This document shows positions 27,641 to 35,615 of a DNA stretch of 64,000 nucleotides, piece after piece. The stretch covers positions 1 through 64,000 of the forward strand of contig JBMFVE010000010.1 of assembly GCA_049966155.1 (NCBI GenBank). Reading direction: 5' to 3'. The position numbers and the translations under genes are program-made. This stretch comes from JBMFVE01 sp049966155 (GTDB lineage: Bacteria > Bacteroidota > Ignavibacteria > Kryptoniales > JAKASW01). The notes beneath the pieces are model-generated. The model searched no databases, was not told the DNA's origin, and saw nothing but the letters and a program-made list of their open reading frames with translations. Within the stretch, counting starts at the first letter, position 1, and each line of letters starts with the position of its first letter.

Positions 27641-28338
27641 TAAATTTTCTCCTGAATTTTTGTTAAGGGATTGCCCCTTACAGCAACAAAATCTTTGAGA
27701 TAAAGAGGCACAACCGACTCAATTTCTGCAAATTCACCCTGCATAAACTTTTCTTCTCCAATCAAACCCACTGAAAGCGCCGATGCAGATCTCAGTTCTT
27801 CAGGTGCCAACTTCGAAGTAACACCGCTTTTCAAAAGAAGTTCAGCGCCTTCTCCTGTCAATACCTCGTCACCAGTCAACAAAGATAAGATCTCAGAAGT
27901 TGAAGCCACTTTATATTCATCTATGCGAACCAATTTTTCACCTTTTAATTGATACTCTCCAAGATAAAACTCATTGGTTCGAGCATGCAATACCACGAAA
28001 ATCTTTTTTCCTTCCCATGAAGCCCTTAATCTATATGCTATTGCATCAAGAGTTGGAACAGCAACAATCTTTTTATCAAGTGCGTATGCAATCCCTTTAG
28101 CTGTTGATAAACCTATTCGAAGCCCCGTAAAGCTCCCCGGTCCAATTGAAACAGCAATCGCATCTATGTCGGAAAATTTCAAATGTGAGTTCTCAAAAAT
28201 AGAAATGATCATTGGCATCAACCGTTCTACATGAACGTTCTTACTAACGACAGTAAAATCTGCAAGTGCATGACCGTTTTCAACAATTGCCGCAGAGCAT
28301 ATTTTTGTAGCAGTTTCAATTGAAAGGATCCTGGGCAA
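27640..28338 (-). CDS. tsaB: tRNA threonylcarbamoyladenosine synthesis protein TsaB
   Basis: TsaB is the dimerisation partner of TsaD in making t6A at position 37 of ANN-decoding tRNAs. The 232-residue protein has the ASKHA-fold start LSIETATKICSAAIV and the conserved VSIGPGSFTGLRIGLSTAKG. The gene lies between tsaE and accD; tsaD is not in the window. Confidence 0.95.
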   Translation of the reverse strand: MPRILSIETATKICSAAIVENGHALADFTVVSKNVHVERLMPMIISIFENSHLKFSDIDAIAVSIGPGSFTGLRIGLSTAKGIAYALDKKIVAVPTLDAIAYRLRASWEGKKIFVVLHARTNEFYLGEYQLKGEKLVRIDEYKVASTSEILSLLTGDEVLTGEGAELLLKSGVTSKLAPEELRSASALSVGLIGEEKFMQGEFAEIESVVPLYLKDFVAVRGNPLTKIQEKI

Positions 28339-28368
28339 TTCAAAATCTCCTCAAATTACAATAAATCA

Positions 28369-28788
28369 TCACACCTGATTAATGTTAATATTGCGAATAT
28401 TTTCTCCACCAATTGTCATAGTAACTTCATATCTTTTTTCAGGCATTATGCCGTTTAACTTTTCAGCCCATTCTACAATACAAACAGCGCCAGCGTCCAG
28501 ATATTCTTCAAATCCCAGATCGAGAATTTCCTTTAAAGAGGAAACTCTGTAAAGATCTATATGATAAACATCGAGCTTTCCATGGTATTCGTTTACAATT
28601 GTAAATGTTGGACTGTTAACAACTTCTTTGACATTCAAAGCCCTACACACCCCTTGAACAAAATGGGTCTTTCCCGCACCAATATCTCCATACATTGCGA
28701 CAAAATCCCCACTGCGAAGCTCATTACCAAATTTTTCACCAAGCGCAATTGTCTCCACTTCGCCTCTTGTTACAAAGATGCCTGTCAT
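28369..28788 (-). CDS. tsaE: tRNA threonylcarbamoyladenosine synthesis ATPase TsaE
   Basis: A 139-residue P-loop ATPase that regulates the TsaBD complex. The Walker A motif is GDIGAGKTHF near residue 35. SPTFTIVNEY and the LDLGFEEYL and VEWAEKL segments are family signatures. It lies 14 bases after porX and 30 bases before tsaB. Confidence 0.95.
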   Translation of the reverse strand: MTGIFVTRGEVETIALGEKFGNELRSGDFVAMYGDIGAGKTHFVQGVCRALNVKEVVNSPTFTIVNEYHGKLDVYHIDLYRVSSLKEILDLGFEEYLDAGAVCIVEWAEKLNGIMPEKRYEVTMTIGGENIRNININQV

Positions 28789-28802
28789 TGAAAAATAACT
28801 TC

Positions 28803-30374
28803 TTAGCGGGACTCCAGTGTTGCAACCGGCACGATCATCTCTTCAAGTGAAATTCCACCGTGCTGGAAGGAATCGTGATACTGCTCAAGGTATTTGTGGT
28901 AATCTGTCGGATATACAAAATAAAAATCTTCCTTTGCAATGATATAGTTTATAGTAATCCCACGCCTGGGGAGCAGGTAATCCTCTGGATTTTTCACAAA
29001 AATTGCCTGCCGTTCATCACACTTGAGATTCCTGCCAAACTTATATCTTAAATTCGTCGAGGCTTCTCTATCACCAATAACTTTAGAGCCGCGCAAGCTC
29101 CTGATGGTCCCGTGGTCTGTTGTAACGATAACGGTTGCTTTAGTATCAGCCAGACTTCTAAACAAATCAATCAAATAGGAATGCTGAAACCATGATCTCG
29201 TCAGAGACCTGTATGCACTTTCATCAGGCGCAATTTCCTTCAAAATTTGCGAATCGGAACGTGTGTGGGCTAAAATATCTACAAAATTTACTACAATTGC
29301 CGTCAAAGGAACCCTTGTGAAAGACTGGATATTTGCAACTATACCCCTTCCAAAATCGGGATCGATAATCTTTATATATTTTGGTTCCACCCTGATTCGC
29401 TTGCGCTGAAGCAGCTCAGTTAGCAATTCCTTTTCATAACGATTTCTGCTGTTGTCGTCGTCAGAATTTCCCCTGTCCCAGATCTCAGGATACTTCTTTT
29501 CCATCTCAAGCGGCAAAATCCCGCTGAAAATTGCATTTCGAGAGTAAGGCGTTGCTGTCGGAAGAATGGAATAATAAAAATCTTTTGAAATTGCAAAAAT
29601 TTCTCTCAAAAAACTTTCCATTATCAACCACTGATCAAGCCGCATCCCATCTATAATTATAAAAACAACAGGTTTCCCTGAAGACATCCTGGGCAGCACA
29701 AAACTTTCAAACACCTCATGTGAAAGTCTGGGGCGATTAGATTTAGAGGCTACCCAATCCCGGTAAACAGTCTCTATGTACTTCCCAAATGCTGCGTTTG
29801 CAGCCCTTCTCTGATCCATGAGAGGTTCTTTAAAACCTATTTCAGGATGACTGTCCATTTCCAGCTCCCAGTGAGTCAATCTCTCGTGAATGTCTATCCA
29901 ATCATTATAATCCAGATCACTGTCTATTTTCGAAGAAATCTCCCTGAAATCAGACATATAATCCCTTGATACTGCTTCAACCTCTATTCTCTTCCCTTCA
30001 ATAAACTTCTTTGCTGTCATTAAAATCTGGCTTGGATTCATTGGTTTGGTCAAATAGTCACTTATTTTCTTCCCAATTGCCTCTTCCATTAATGATTCAG
30101 CTTCGTTCTTCGTAATCATAACAACCGGTATTTCAGGCGCAATTTCTTTTATCTTTTCCAGAGTACTGAGTCCCCCCATCCCCGCCATCATTTCATCAAG
30201 AAAAATCAGGTCATAGCTGTCGCTTTTAAAGTTGCTCCTTACAAGCTCGATTGCATCCTGCCCGTTTGTAGCAGTATCAACATGGTAACCTTTTTCAGTT
30301 AAAAATAAAATATGCGGCTTCAAAAGCTCTATTTCATCGTCAACCCAAAGTATTTTTTTATTTTCCCCGCTCAT
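28803..30374 (-). CDS. porX: PorX-like response regulator with PglZ domain (type IX secretion control)
   Basis: A 523-residue two-domain protein. Residues 1-125 are a receiver domain, with the acidic pair D12/D13, phospho-acceptor D60 in LIFLDEMM and Lys in YLTKPM. Residues 205-515 form a PglZ domain of the alkaline phosphatase superfamily, with metal-binding motifs IIIDGMRLDQ and VTTDHGTI. This is the architecture of PorX, which with the PorY kinase regulates type IX secretion genes in Porphyromonas. The ribosome binding site is GAGAGGAGAAG. A TAAAAT -10 box lies at 30394-30399, but the -35 is poor. It heads a run of housekeeping genes. Confidence 0.93.
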   Translation of the reverse strand: MSGENKKILWVDDEIELLKPHILFLTEKGYHVDTATNGQDAIELVRSNFKSDSYDLIFLDEMMAGMGGLSTLEKIKEIAPEIPVVMITKNEAESLMEEAIGKKISDYLTKPMNPSQILMTAKKFIEGKRIEVEAVSRDYMSDFREISSKIDSDLDYNDWIDIHERLTHWELEMDSHPEIGFKEPLMDQRRAANAAFGKYIETVYRDWVASKSNRPRLSHEVFESFVLPRMSSGKPVVFIIIDGMRLDQWLIMESFLREIFAISKDFYYSILPTATPYSRNAIFSGILPLEMEKKYPEIWDRGNSDDDNSRNRYEKELLTELLQRKRIRVEPKYIKIIDPDFGRGIVANIQSFTRVPLTAIVVNFVDILAHTRSDSQILKEIAPDESAYRSLTRSWFQHSYLIDLFRSLADTKATVIVTTDHGTIRSLRGSKVIGDREASTNLRYKFGRNLKCDERQAIFVKNPEDYLLPRRGITINYIIAKEDFYFVYPTDYHKYLEQYHDSFQHGGISLEEMIVPVATLESR

Positions 30375-30474
30375 CTTCTCCTCTCTTCTCTACATTTTAT
30401 CACTAAAAAATTACTCATGAATCACTTAATAAACAACTAAGGGCCTTTTTCCCGACATACAGGCACGGGGATTG
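30375..30474. other. non-coding spacer between porX and a degenerate frame
   Basis: The first part is the porX leader, with the possible -10 TAAAAT. The second part contains the 31-nt repeat, copy B. No gene is seen. Confidence 0.5.
30443..30473 (+). repeat. 31-nt dispersed repeat, copy B
   Basis: Matches the copy at 24483-24513 in 30 of 31 bases and in the same orientation. CCCG and CGGG at its ends of the core can pair. It ends two bases before the ATG of an interrupted frame at 30475. Confidence 0.7.
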
Positions 30475-30798
30475 ATGAAAAAAAGTGAGGGTGAAAAGAA
30501 AATCTGGATTATTGCTACTAATATCTCACGTGAAGAAAAAAATACTCAGGAAATCATCTATATCCATTAGAAGCAGAACAGGTCTTATAAGTACCTCGCG
30601 TCCGGTCTGGGGCTAATACACCGTAACTGGTACCTCGGCCAAAGAACACTTCACGGTGCCGTGATAAATGGTAGACTTTATGTGGAAGTTTTCATTGGCC
30701 AGAACCAATGTTTAAAAAACCAGCATGTTTTCAAAACAAGGGCAAGCGAAGATGTTTCTTCCTGGAAATGCGGCAATTTACCAAAGATTGAAGGATAA
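30475..30798 (+). pseudogene. frame interrupted by an amber codon, unknown
   Basis: ATG 30475 opens a 31-codon frame (MKKSEGEKKIWIIATN start) that ends in TAG at 30568-30570. The same frame then stays open for another 75 codons to TAA at 30796-30798, reading YLGQRTLHGAVINGRLYVEV and ending KIEG. I do not recognise the product. It is most simply a decayed gene, or two unrelated chance frames. No ribosome binding site is visible; the 31-nt repeat lies directly before the ATG. It ends four bases from leuB on the opposite strand. Confidence 0.35.
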
Positions 30799-30802
30799 AT
30801 AA

Positions 30803-31876
30803 TCAGTCACTCAGAAACCCCTCTATTAACTCTCCCATTTTCTCAGTTGAAACAATCGTGGTGCCTGGCGAAGCTATATCTGCAGTCCTGTATCCTTCAT
30901 TAAGTGCTAATTCAACAGCTGAGAATACCCTTTTGCTCCATTCACCTTTGTTAAAAGAATGTTCAAAAATCATACCCGCAGAAAGAATGCTCGCTATCGG
31001 GTTTGCAATACCCTTTCCAGCGATATCAGGTGCGCTCCCATGAACCGGTTCGTAAAGTGCATATTTGTTTCCCAGACTGGCTGATGGGAGCATTCCTATT
31101 GATCCTGTTAGCATTGATGCCTCATCGCTCAGTATATCACCAAACATATTTTCCGTCAGAATAACGTCAAACTGTTTTGGATTGCGGATAAGCTGCATTG
31201 CAGCGTTATCGACATACATATGTTCAAGTACAACATCATCGTATTCTTTCCTGTGTACCCGCTCAACGACATCCCTCCAGAGAATTGAAGTGTGGAGTAT
31301 ATTTGCTTTATCAACAGAAGTAACCTTCTTTTTTCTTCTTCTTGCAATATCAAAAGCCTTTCTGGCTATTCGTTCAACTTCGTATTCAGAGTATGTCATG
31401 GTGTTTACTCCATAACGCACATTATTCTCTTCGAATATTCCAGATGGCTTACCAAAATAAATCCCGCCTGTTAATTCACGCACAACAATCAGGTCTATAT
31501 TTTCAACAAATTCCTTTTTAAGAGATGAGGCATTAACCAGAGCCTTAAACATTAAAGCAGGCCTGATATTGGCATAAAGTTCTAACGACTTTCGAAGCCC
31601 GAGCAATGCCTGCTCTGGCCTCAGCTCGTATGGAAGTGCATCCCACCTGGGCCCTCCGACAGCACCGAGCAAAACCACATCAGAGCGCATGGCAGATTCA
31701 AGCGTTTGTCGGGGAAGCGGTTCGCCAAACTCATCAATTGCTGCACCTCCAGCTTTTACTTCAACAAATTCAAATGAGAGCCTGGTTAGCATCCCTATTC
31801 GTCTGATAATTCTGACAGCCTGAGCTGTTACCTCTGGACCAATACCATCCCCCGGGATTAAAGCTACCTGAATCAT
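30803..31876 (-). CDS. leuB: 3-isopropylmalate dehydrogenase
   Basis: LeuB, 357 residues, oxidises and decarboxylates 3-isopropylmalate to 4-methyl-2-oxopentanoate in leucine synthesis. Visible motifs are IPGDGIGPEV, LLGAVGGPRWD, RELTGGIYFG and the NAD-binding EPVHGSAPDIAGKGIANP. With cimA present it probably also acts on methylmalate in the citramalate route to isoleucine. It is the last gene of the operon and overlaps leuD by four bases. Confidence 0.96.
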   Translation of the reverse strand: MIQVALIPGDGIGPEVTAQAVRIIRRIGMLTRLSFEFVEVKAGGAAIDEFGEPLPRQTLESAMRSDVVLLGAVGGPRWDALPYELRPEQALLGLRKSLELYANIRPALMFKALVNASSLKKEFVENIDLIVVRELTGGIYFGKPSGIFEENNVRYGVNTMTYSEYEVERIARKAFDIARRRKKKVTSVDKANILHTSILWRDVVERVHRKEYDDVVLEHMYVDNAAMQLIRNPKQFDVILTENMFGDILSDEASMLTGSIGMLPSASLGNKYALYEPVHGSAPDIAGKGIANPIASILSAGMIFEHSFNKGEWSKRVFSAVELALNEGYRTADIASPGTTIVSTEKMGELIEGFLSD

Positions 31877-32451
31877 CCCACCTCCACAGCTTTAATCATC
31901 CCTATTTGCCTGGCATAAGCAAAGAGTCCTCCTGCACGAATTATTTCACTGGCATCGCCAAGTGGACGAAGCGTATAACTTTTTCCAGTAGAGAGATTCC
32001 GTATCTGGTTATCAAGCAGATCAATTTCAGCCTCATCGCCAGTATTAAAATTTTTATAAATATTTTCATTCGACTCCAGAGGCAAAATAAAGGCACCGTC
32101 AACAGAGTTGCGATAAAAAATCCTTGCATAGGAATTTGCAACTACGGCTTTGACACCAGCAACATTTAAAGCTAAAGGCGCATGCTCTCTTGAAGATCCA
32201 CATCCAAAGTTTTTACCCGCCACGATAATTTTATAAATAGATTTGTATTCTCCTTCTTCAACAAAACGTACACCTCCGCCGGGAAGGCCAGATAGCTCAT
32301 CAGGTACGCCGCTGAGAGCATACCTACCAAAAAGCCTCCTCTCTTCCGGAGAGTGAGTACTGTAAACAAGGTGCTGTGCCGGAATTATCTGATCTGTATC
32401 GACATTATCGCCAAGCACAAATACTTTTCCTGAAATTACTTCATTCTTCAT
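31873..32451 (-). CDS. leuD: 3-isopropylmalate dehydratase small subunit
   Basis: LeuD, 192 residues, is the swivel-domain subunit of isopropylmalate isomerase. The motifs GDNVDTDQIIP and GKNFGCGSSREHAP are intact. The short form resembles the LeuD/HacB-type small subunits. ATG 32451 has AAAGGG seven bases upstream; an upstream in-frame TTG is less likely. It probably also isomerises citramalate with LeuC. Confidence 0.95.
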   Translation of the reverse strand: MKNEVISGKVFVLGDNVDTDQIIPAQHLVYSTHSPEERRLFGRYALSGVPDELSGLPGGGVRFVEEGEYKSIYKIIVAGKNFGCGSSREHAPLALNVAGVKAVVANSYARIFYRNSVDGAFILPLESNENIYKNFNTGDEAEIDLLDNQIRNLSTGKSYTLRPLGDASEIIRAGGLFAYARQIGMIKAVEVG

Positions 32452-32469
32452 AGCCAAACCCTTTTAACT

Positions 32470-33765
32470 TTAAATAAATTTTCTCGGATCTGTAATCTTA
32501 CCTGTTACTGCTGATGCTGCAGCTGTAAGGGGTGAGGCAAGGAAAACCTTTGCGTTCCTCGACCCCATTCTTCCCGGGAAATTCCGATTTGTTGTCGAAA
32601 GGCATACCTCCTCACCATTTAACCTTCCATAAGTGTCTTCAGGTCCGCCAAGGCAAGCACCACAGCTCGGGTTTCCAATCTTGCAGCCTGCATCATAAAA
32701 AATTTGATAAAGAGACTTCCCTTCCACTCTTTCTGTCCACAAAGAGCGCCATATATCCGTTGTTGCAGGAATAATGTATGTGTTCACCATTACAGTGCGG
32801 TCATACAATATCCTTGCAGCTGCAATATAGTCTGTCAGTTTTCCACCCGTACAGGAGCCTATATAAACCTGATCAAGGTTGACATCTGATAAATTTTCTG
32901 CAGCTTCTACATTTTCAGGTGAGTGAGGCATTGCAACAAGTGGTTTGAAATCTCTAACTTTATAGACCTTTTCACCTGAAAAAATTGCGTCATCGTCATT
33001 AAAATATTCAGTAAATCCCACCCCGGTTCTTGATTTAACATATTCCCTCGTTTTTTCATCTGGAGCAATTACTCCGTTTTTTCCTCCGGCTTCTATCACC
33101 ATATTACAAAGTGTCATTCTCTCTTCAATATTTAGCTGGTGAATAGCATCTCCAGCAAACTCCATTGCTTGATATGAAGCACCGTCAACTCCAACATCGC
33201 CAATAATTTTAAGAATAAGATCCTTTGCCATAATATAATCTGGCATATCGCCCTCAAAGATAAAACGTACAGTTTGCGGTACCTTTACCCACAGCTTACC
33301 TGTTCCCATTATAAAGGCAGCATCAGTATTCCCGACACCCGTTGCAAATTCTCCAAATGCACCAGCTGTACAGGTATGGGAATCTGTACCAAACAAAACT
33401 TCCCCCGGTCGGGTAAAACCCTCTTCTGGAAGTGCAACATGACATACCCCTTTGTACCGTGAGCCACCGACGTCATAGTAGTTCTTTATCCCCTGTTCCG
33501 ACACAAACTCTCTCAGTACTTCTATATTTCGCTTTGCATGTGAATCATTTGTGAAAATATAATGATCTGGAATAATAACAACTTTTTCCGGATCCCACAC
33601 CTTTGCATCCCTTCCAAATTCCTGTTTAAAGACCGAGATTGTACCTGGCCCTGTTACATCATGCGTCAATAAAATATCAACATTTACCCAGATGTTCTCA
33701 CCTGCAGATACCTTCTCCCTATCTGAATGATTGGCAAGAATTTTCTCTGTTATTGTCATTCCCAT
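32470..33765 (-). CDS. leuC: 3-isopropylmalate dehydratase large subunit
   Basis: LeuC, 431 residues, carries the [4Fe-4S] cluster of isopropylmalate isomerase. The cluster cysteines are in IGSCTGGK and NPSCGACLGG. The DSHTCTAGAFGEFATGVG and SRNFPGRMG-like (NRNFPGRMGS) motifs are present. The length matches the shorter LeuC2/HacA-type group rather than the ~466-residue enterobacterial form. Subunit pairs with LeuD 18 bases downstream. Confidence 0.95.
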   Translation of the reverse strand: MGMTITEKILANHSDREKVSAGENIWVNVDILLTHDVTGPGTISVFKQEFGRDAKVWDPEKVVIIPDHYIFTNDSHAKRNIEVLREFVSEQGIKNYYDVGGSRYKGVCHVALPEEGFTRPGEVLFGTDSHTCTAGAFGEFATGVGNTDAAFIMGTGKLWVKVPQTVRFIFEGDMPDYIMAKDLILKIIGDVGVDGASYQAMEFAGDAIHQLNIEERMTLCNMVIEAGGKNGVIAPDEKTREYVKSRTGVGFTEYFNDDDAIFSGEKVYKVRDFKPLVAMPHSPENVEAAENLSDVNLDQVYIGSCTGGKLTDYIAAARILYDRTVMVNTYIIPATTDIWRSLWTERVEGKSLYQIFYDAGCKIGNPSCGACLGGPEDTYGRLNGEEVCLSTTNRNFPGRMGSRNAKVFLASPLTAAASAVTGKITDPRKFI

Positions 33766-33796
33766 AATTCAACAAATATTCCTTTCTGATTTTACT

Positions 33797-35356
33797 TTAT
33801 ACATTTGCCTGGTGCTGAACTTGTTTTTCTACCAGAGAGTGCCTTGAACGTGAAAATAGAGCGCGATTAGCAGCTTGCAGATATGCCTCTGCACTCCCTG
33901 TGACGATATCTGTACTTGCAGCTCGACCGGTGAAAATCACCCCGTCAAAAACCACCTTCACAAATACTTCTCCAACTGCGTCACCCCCCCATGCCACAGA
34001 ACTAATTGTATAGTCAACCAGTTGCCCGCCAAGCTTTAAAATCCTTTCTATTGCGTTATAGGTAGCGTCCACCGGTCCGTCGCCCGTTGCCGAATCAATA
34101 TACTTCTCGGCACCATCATCAAGTTCAACCACAGCTGTTGCTGTAATCCCCTTGCCTGCCATTACCTGAAGGGAGGAGAGCTTATAAAACAAATTCTCAT
34201 TTAAGTCCCCATTTTGCAATATAGTAACAAGGTCGTCATCAAATATTTCTTTCTTCTTGTCAGCCAATCTCGTGAATTCAACATATACCCTCTCCAGCTC
34301 ACCATCTGTCAGATGATACCCCAGCTCTTCATATCTTTTTCTTAATGCATGTCTTCCGGAATGCTTACCGAGAACAAGCGTTGAGTGACGAATCCCAACA
34401 GACTCAGGTGTGATTATCTCGTATGTCACGGGTGATTTTATTATTCCATCCTGATGAATTCCTGCTTCATGGGAAAAAGCATTTGCACCAACAATTGCCT
34501 TATTGCGCTGCACAAGCATCCCTGTCAATGTTGAAAGCAAGCGACTCGATTTATATATCTCTGTTGTTTCCACATCAGTGTAAAAAGGGAGGACATCACC
34601 CCGTGTTCGGAGAGCCATGACAAATTCCTCAAGGGAAGCATTTCCCGCCCGTTCACCAATGCCGTTAACAGTGCATTCTACCTGACGTGCCCCATTTTGA
34701 ACTGCTGCAATTGAATTTGCAACAGCAAGCCCAAGGTCGTTATGGCAGTGTACACTGAGCAGCACTTTTTCTATATTTTTTACATTTTTCCGGATATTAT
34801 AAATCAGATGACCAAATTCTGATGGTATTGTATATCCTACGGTATCTGGAATATTAATTACAGTCGCACCCTCATCAATAACCGCTTCAATGACCTGACA
34901 GAGGTATTCAATGTCTGACCTGCCGGCGTCTTCACAGCTAAACTCGACATCGTCTACAAACTTCTTTGCATGCCTGACAGCCTTTACAGACTGTTCAAGT
35001 ACCTCCTCACGTGTTTTCTTTAATTTATGTTTAAGATGTATGTCACTTGTCGCAATAAATGTATGAATCCGCGGCCTTGCCGCATTTTCCAATGCCTGAG
35101 CAGCCCTGTCTATATCCTGAGTGGAAGCTCTTGCAAGTGCAGCAATACTGCATGACCTGATGGCCTTCCCTATTTCATAAACAGCCTCAAAGTCGCCCTC
35201 TGATGCAATTGGAAAACCAGCTTCTATCACATCCACCTTCAGGTCCTCCAGCTGCCTTGCCATCTTCAATTTTTCTCTTGCATCCATGCTGCAACCGGGC
35301 GATTGCTCACCGTCGCGCAGAGTTGTGTCGAAAATGTATATTTTCTCTCTTTCCAT
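33797..35356 (-). CDS. leuA: 2-isopropylmalate synthase
   Basis: LeuA, 519 residues, condenses acetyl-CoA with 2-oxoisovalerate, the first committed leucine step. The HMGL-like TIM barrel has TTLRDGEQSPGCSM and the metal motif SVHCHNDLGLAVANS. A C-terminal regulatory domain (about residues 395-505) is present, so leucine feedback inhibition is expected. It lies 28 bases after the small 76-residue gene. Confidence 0.96.
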   Translation of the reverse strand: MEREKIYIFDTTLRDGEQSPGCSMDAREKLKMARQLEDLKVDVIEAGFPIASEGDFEAVYEIGKAIRSCSIAALARASTQDIDRAAQALENAARPRIHTFIATSDIHLKHKLKKTREEVLEQSVKAVRHAKKFVDDVEFSCEDAGRSDIEYLCQVIEAVIDEGATVINIPDTVGYTIPSEFGHLIYNIRKNVKNIEKVLLSVHCHNDLGLAVANSIAAVQNGARQVECTVNGIGERAGNASLEEFVMALRTRGDVLPFYTDVETTEIYKSSRLLSTLTGMLVQRNKAIVGANAFSHEAGIHQDGIIKSPVTYEIITPESVGIRHSTLVLGKHSGRHALRKRYEELGYHLTDGELERVYVEFTRLADKKKEIFDDDLVTILQNGDLNENLFYKLSSLQVMAGKGITATAVVELDDGAEKYIDSATGDGPVDATYNAIERILKLGGQLVDYTISSVAWGGDAVGEVFVKVVFDGVIFTGRAASTDIVTGSAEAYLQAANRALFSRSRHSLVEKQVQHQANV

Positions 35357-35384
35357 TTTTCATCCTCTTTTTTCTTTTGCAGCC

Positions 35385-35615
35385 TTACTGAAACATGCTG
35401 TTAATTGCATCAGTGATGTCGTTATTTGCTCTAATTTGTTTCAAATGCTTTTCAAGGAATAAGTAGTACTCATATTTCTGACCCGCAAGTGCTCTGAAAA
35501 GTCGACGGGTTTCAAGGTCTTCACTGTTATCAGCCAATCGGTTGTATTCAATTATGGTTTCCATTTCCTTCTTCATCGTTGCTTCCAGAAAATCGACTTT
35601 TACGCGTGGATTCAT
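35385..35615 (-). CDS. small helical protein, degenerate ferritin-like fold, 76 aa
   Basis: I do not recognise a named family. The sequence is almost all helix, with EATMKKEMETIIEYNRLA followed by SEDLETRRLFRALAGQKYEYY. This spacing resembles the first helix pair of rubrerythrin/ferritin-like proteins (ExxxxxxYxxLA, then LFxxLAxxExxH). The second metal-binding ExxH is replaced by QKYEYY. It overlaps the cimA stop (ATGA), and GGAGG lies within cimA as its ribosome binding site. Its place between cimA and leuA means it is co-translated with the branched-chain operon. A protein-protein or regulatory role is possible. Confidence 0.78.
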   Translation of the reverse strand: MNPRVKVDFLEATMKKEMETIIEYNRLADNSEDLETRRLFRALAGQKYEYYLFLEKHLKQIRANNDITDAINSMFQ

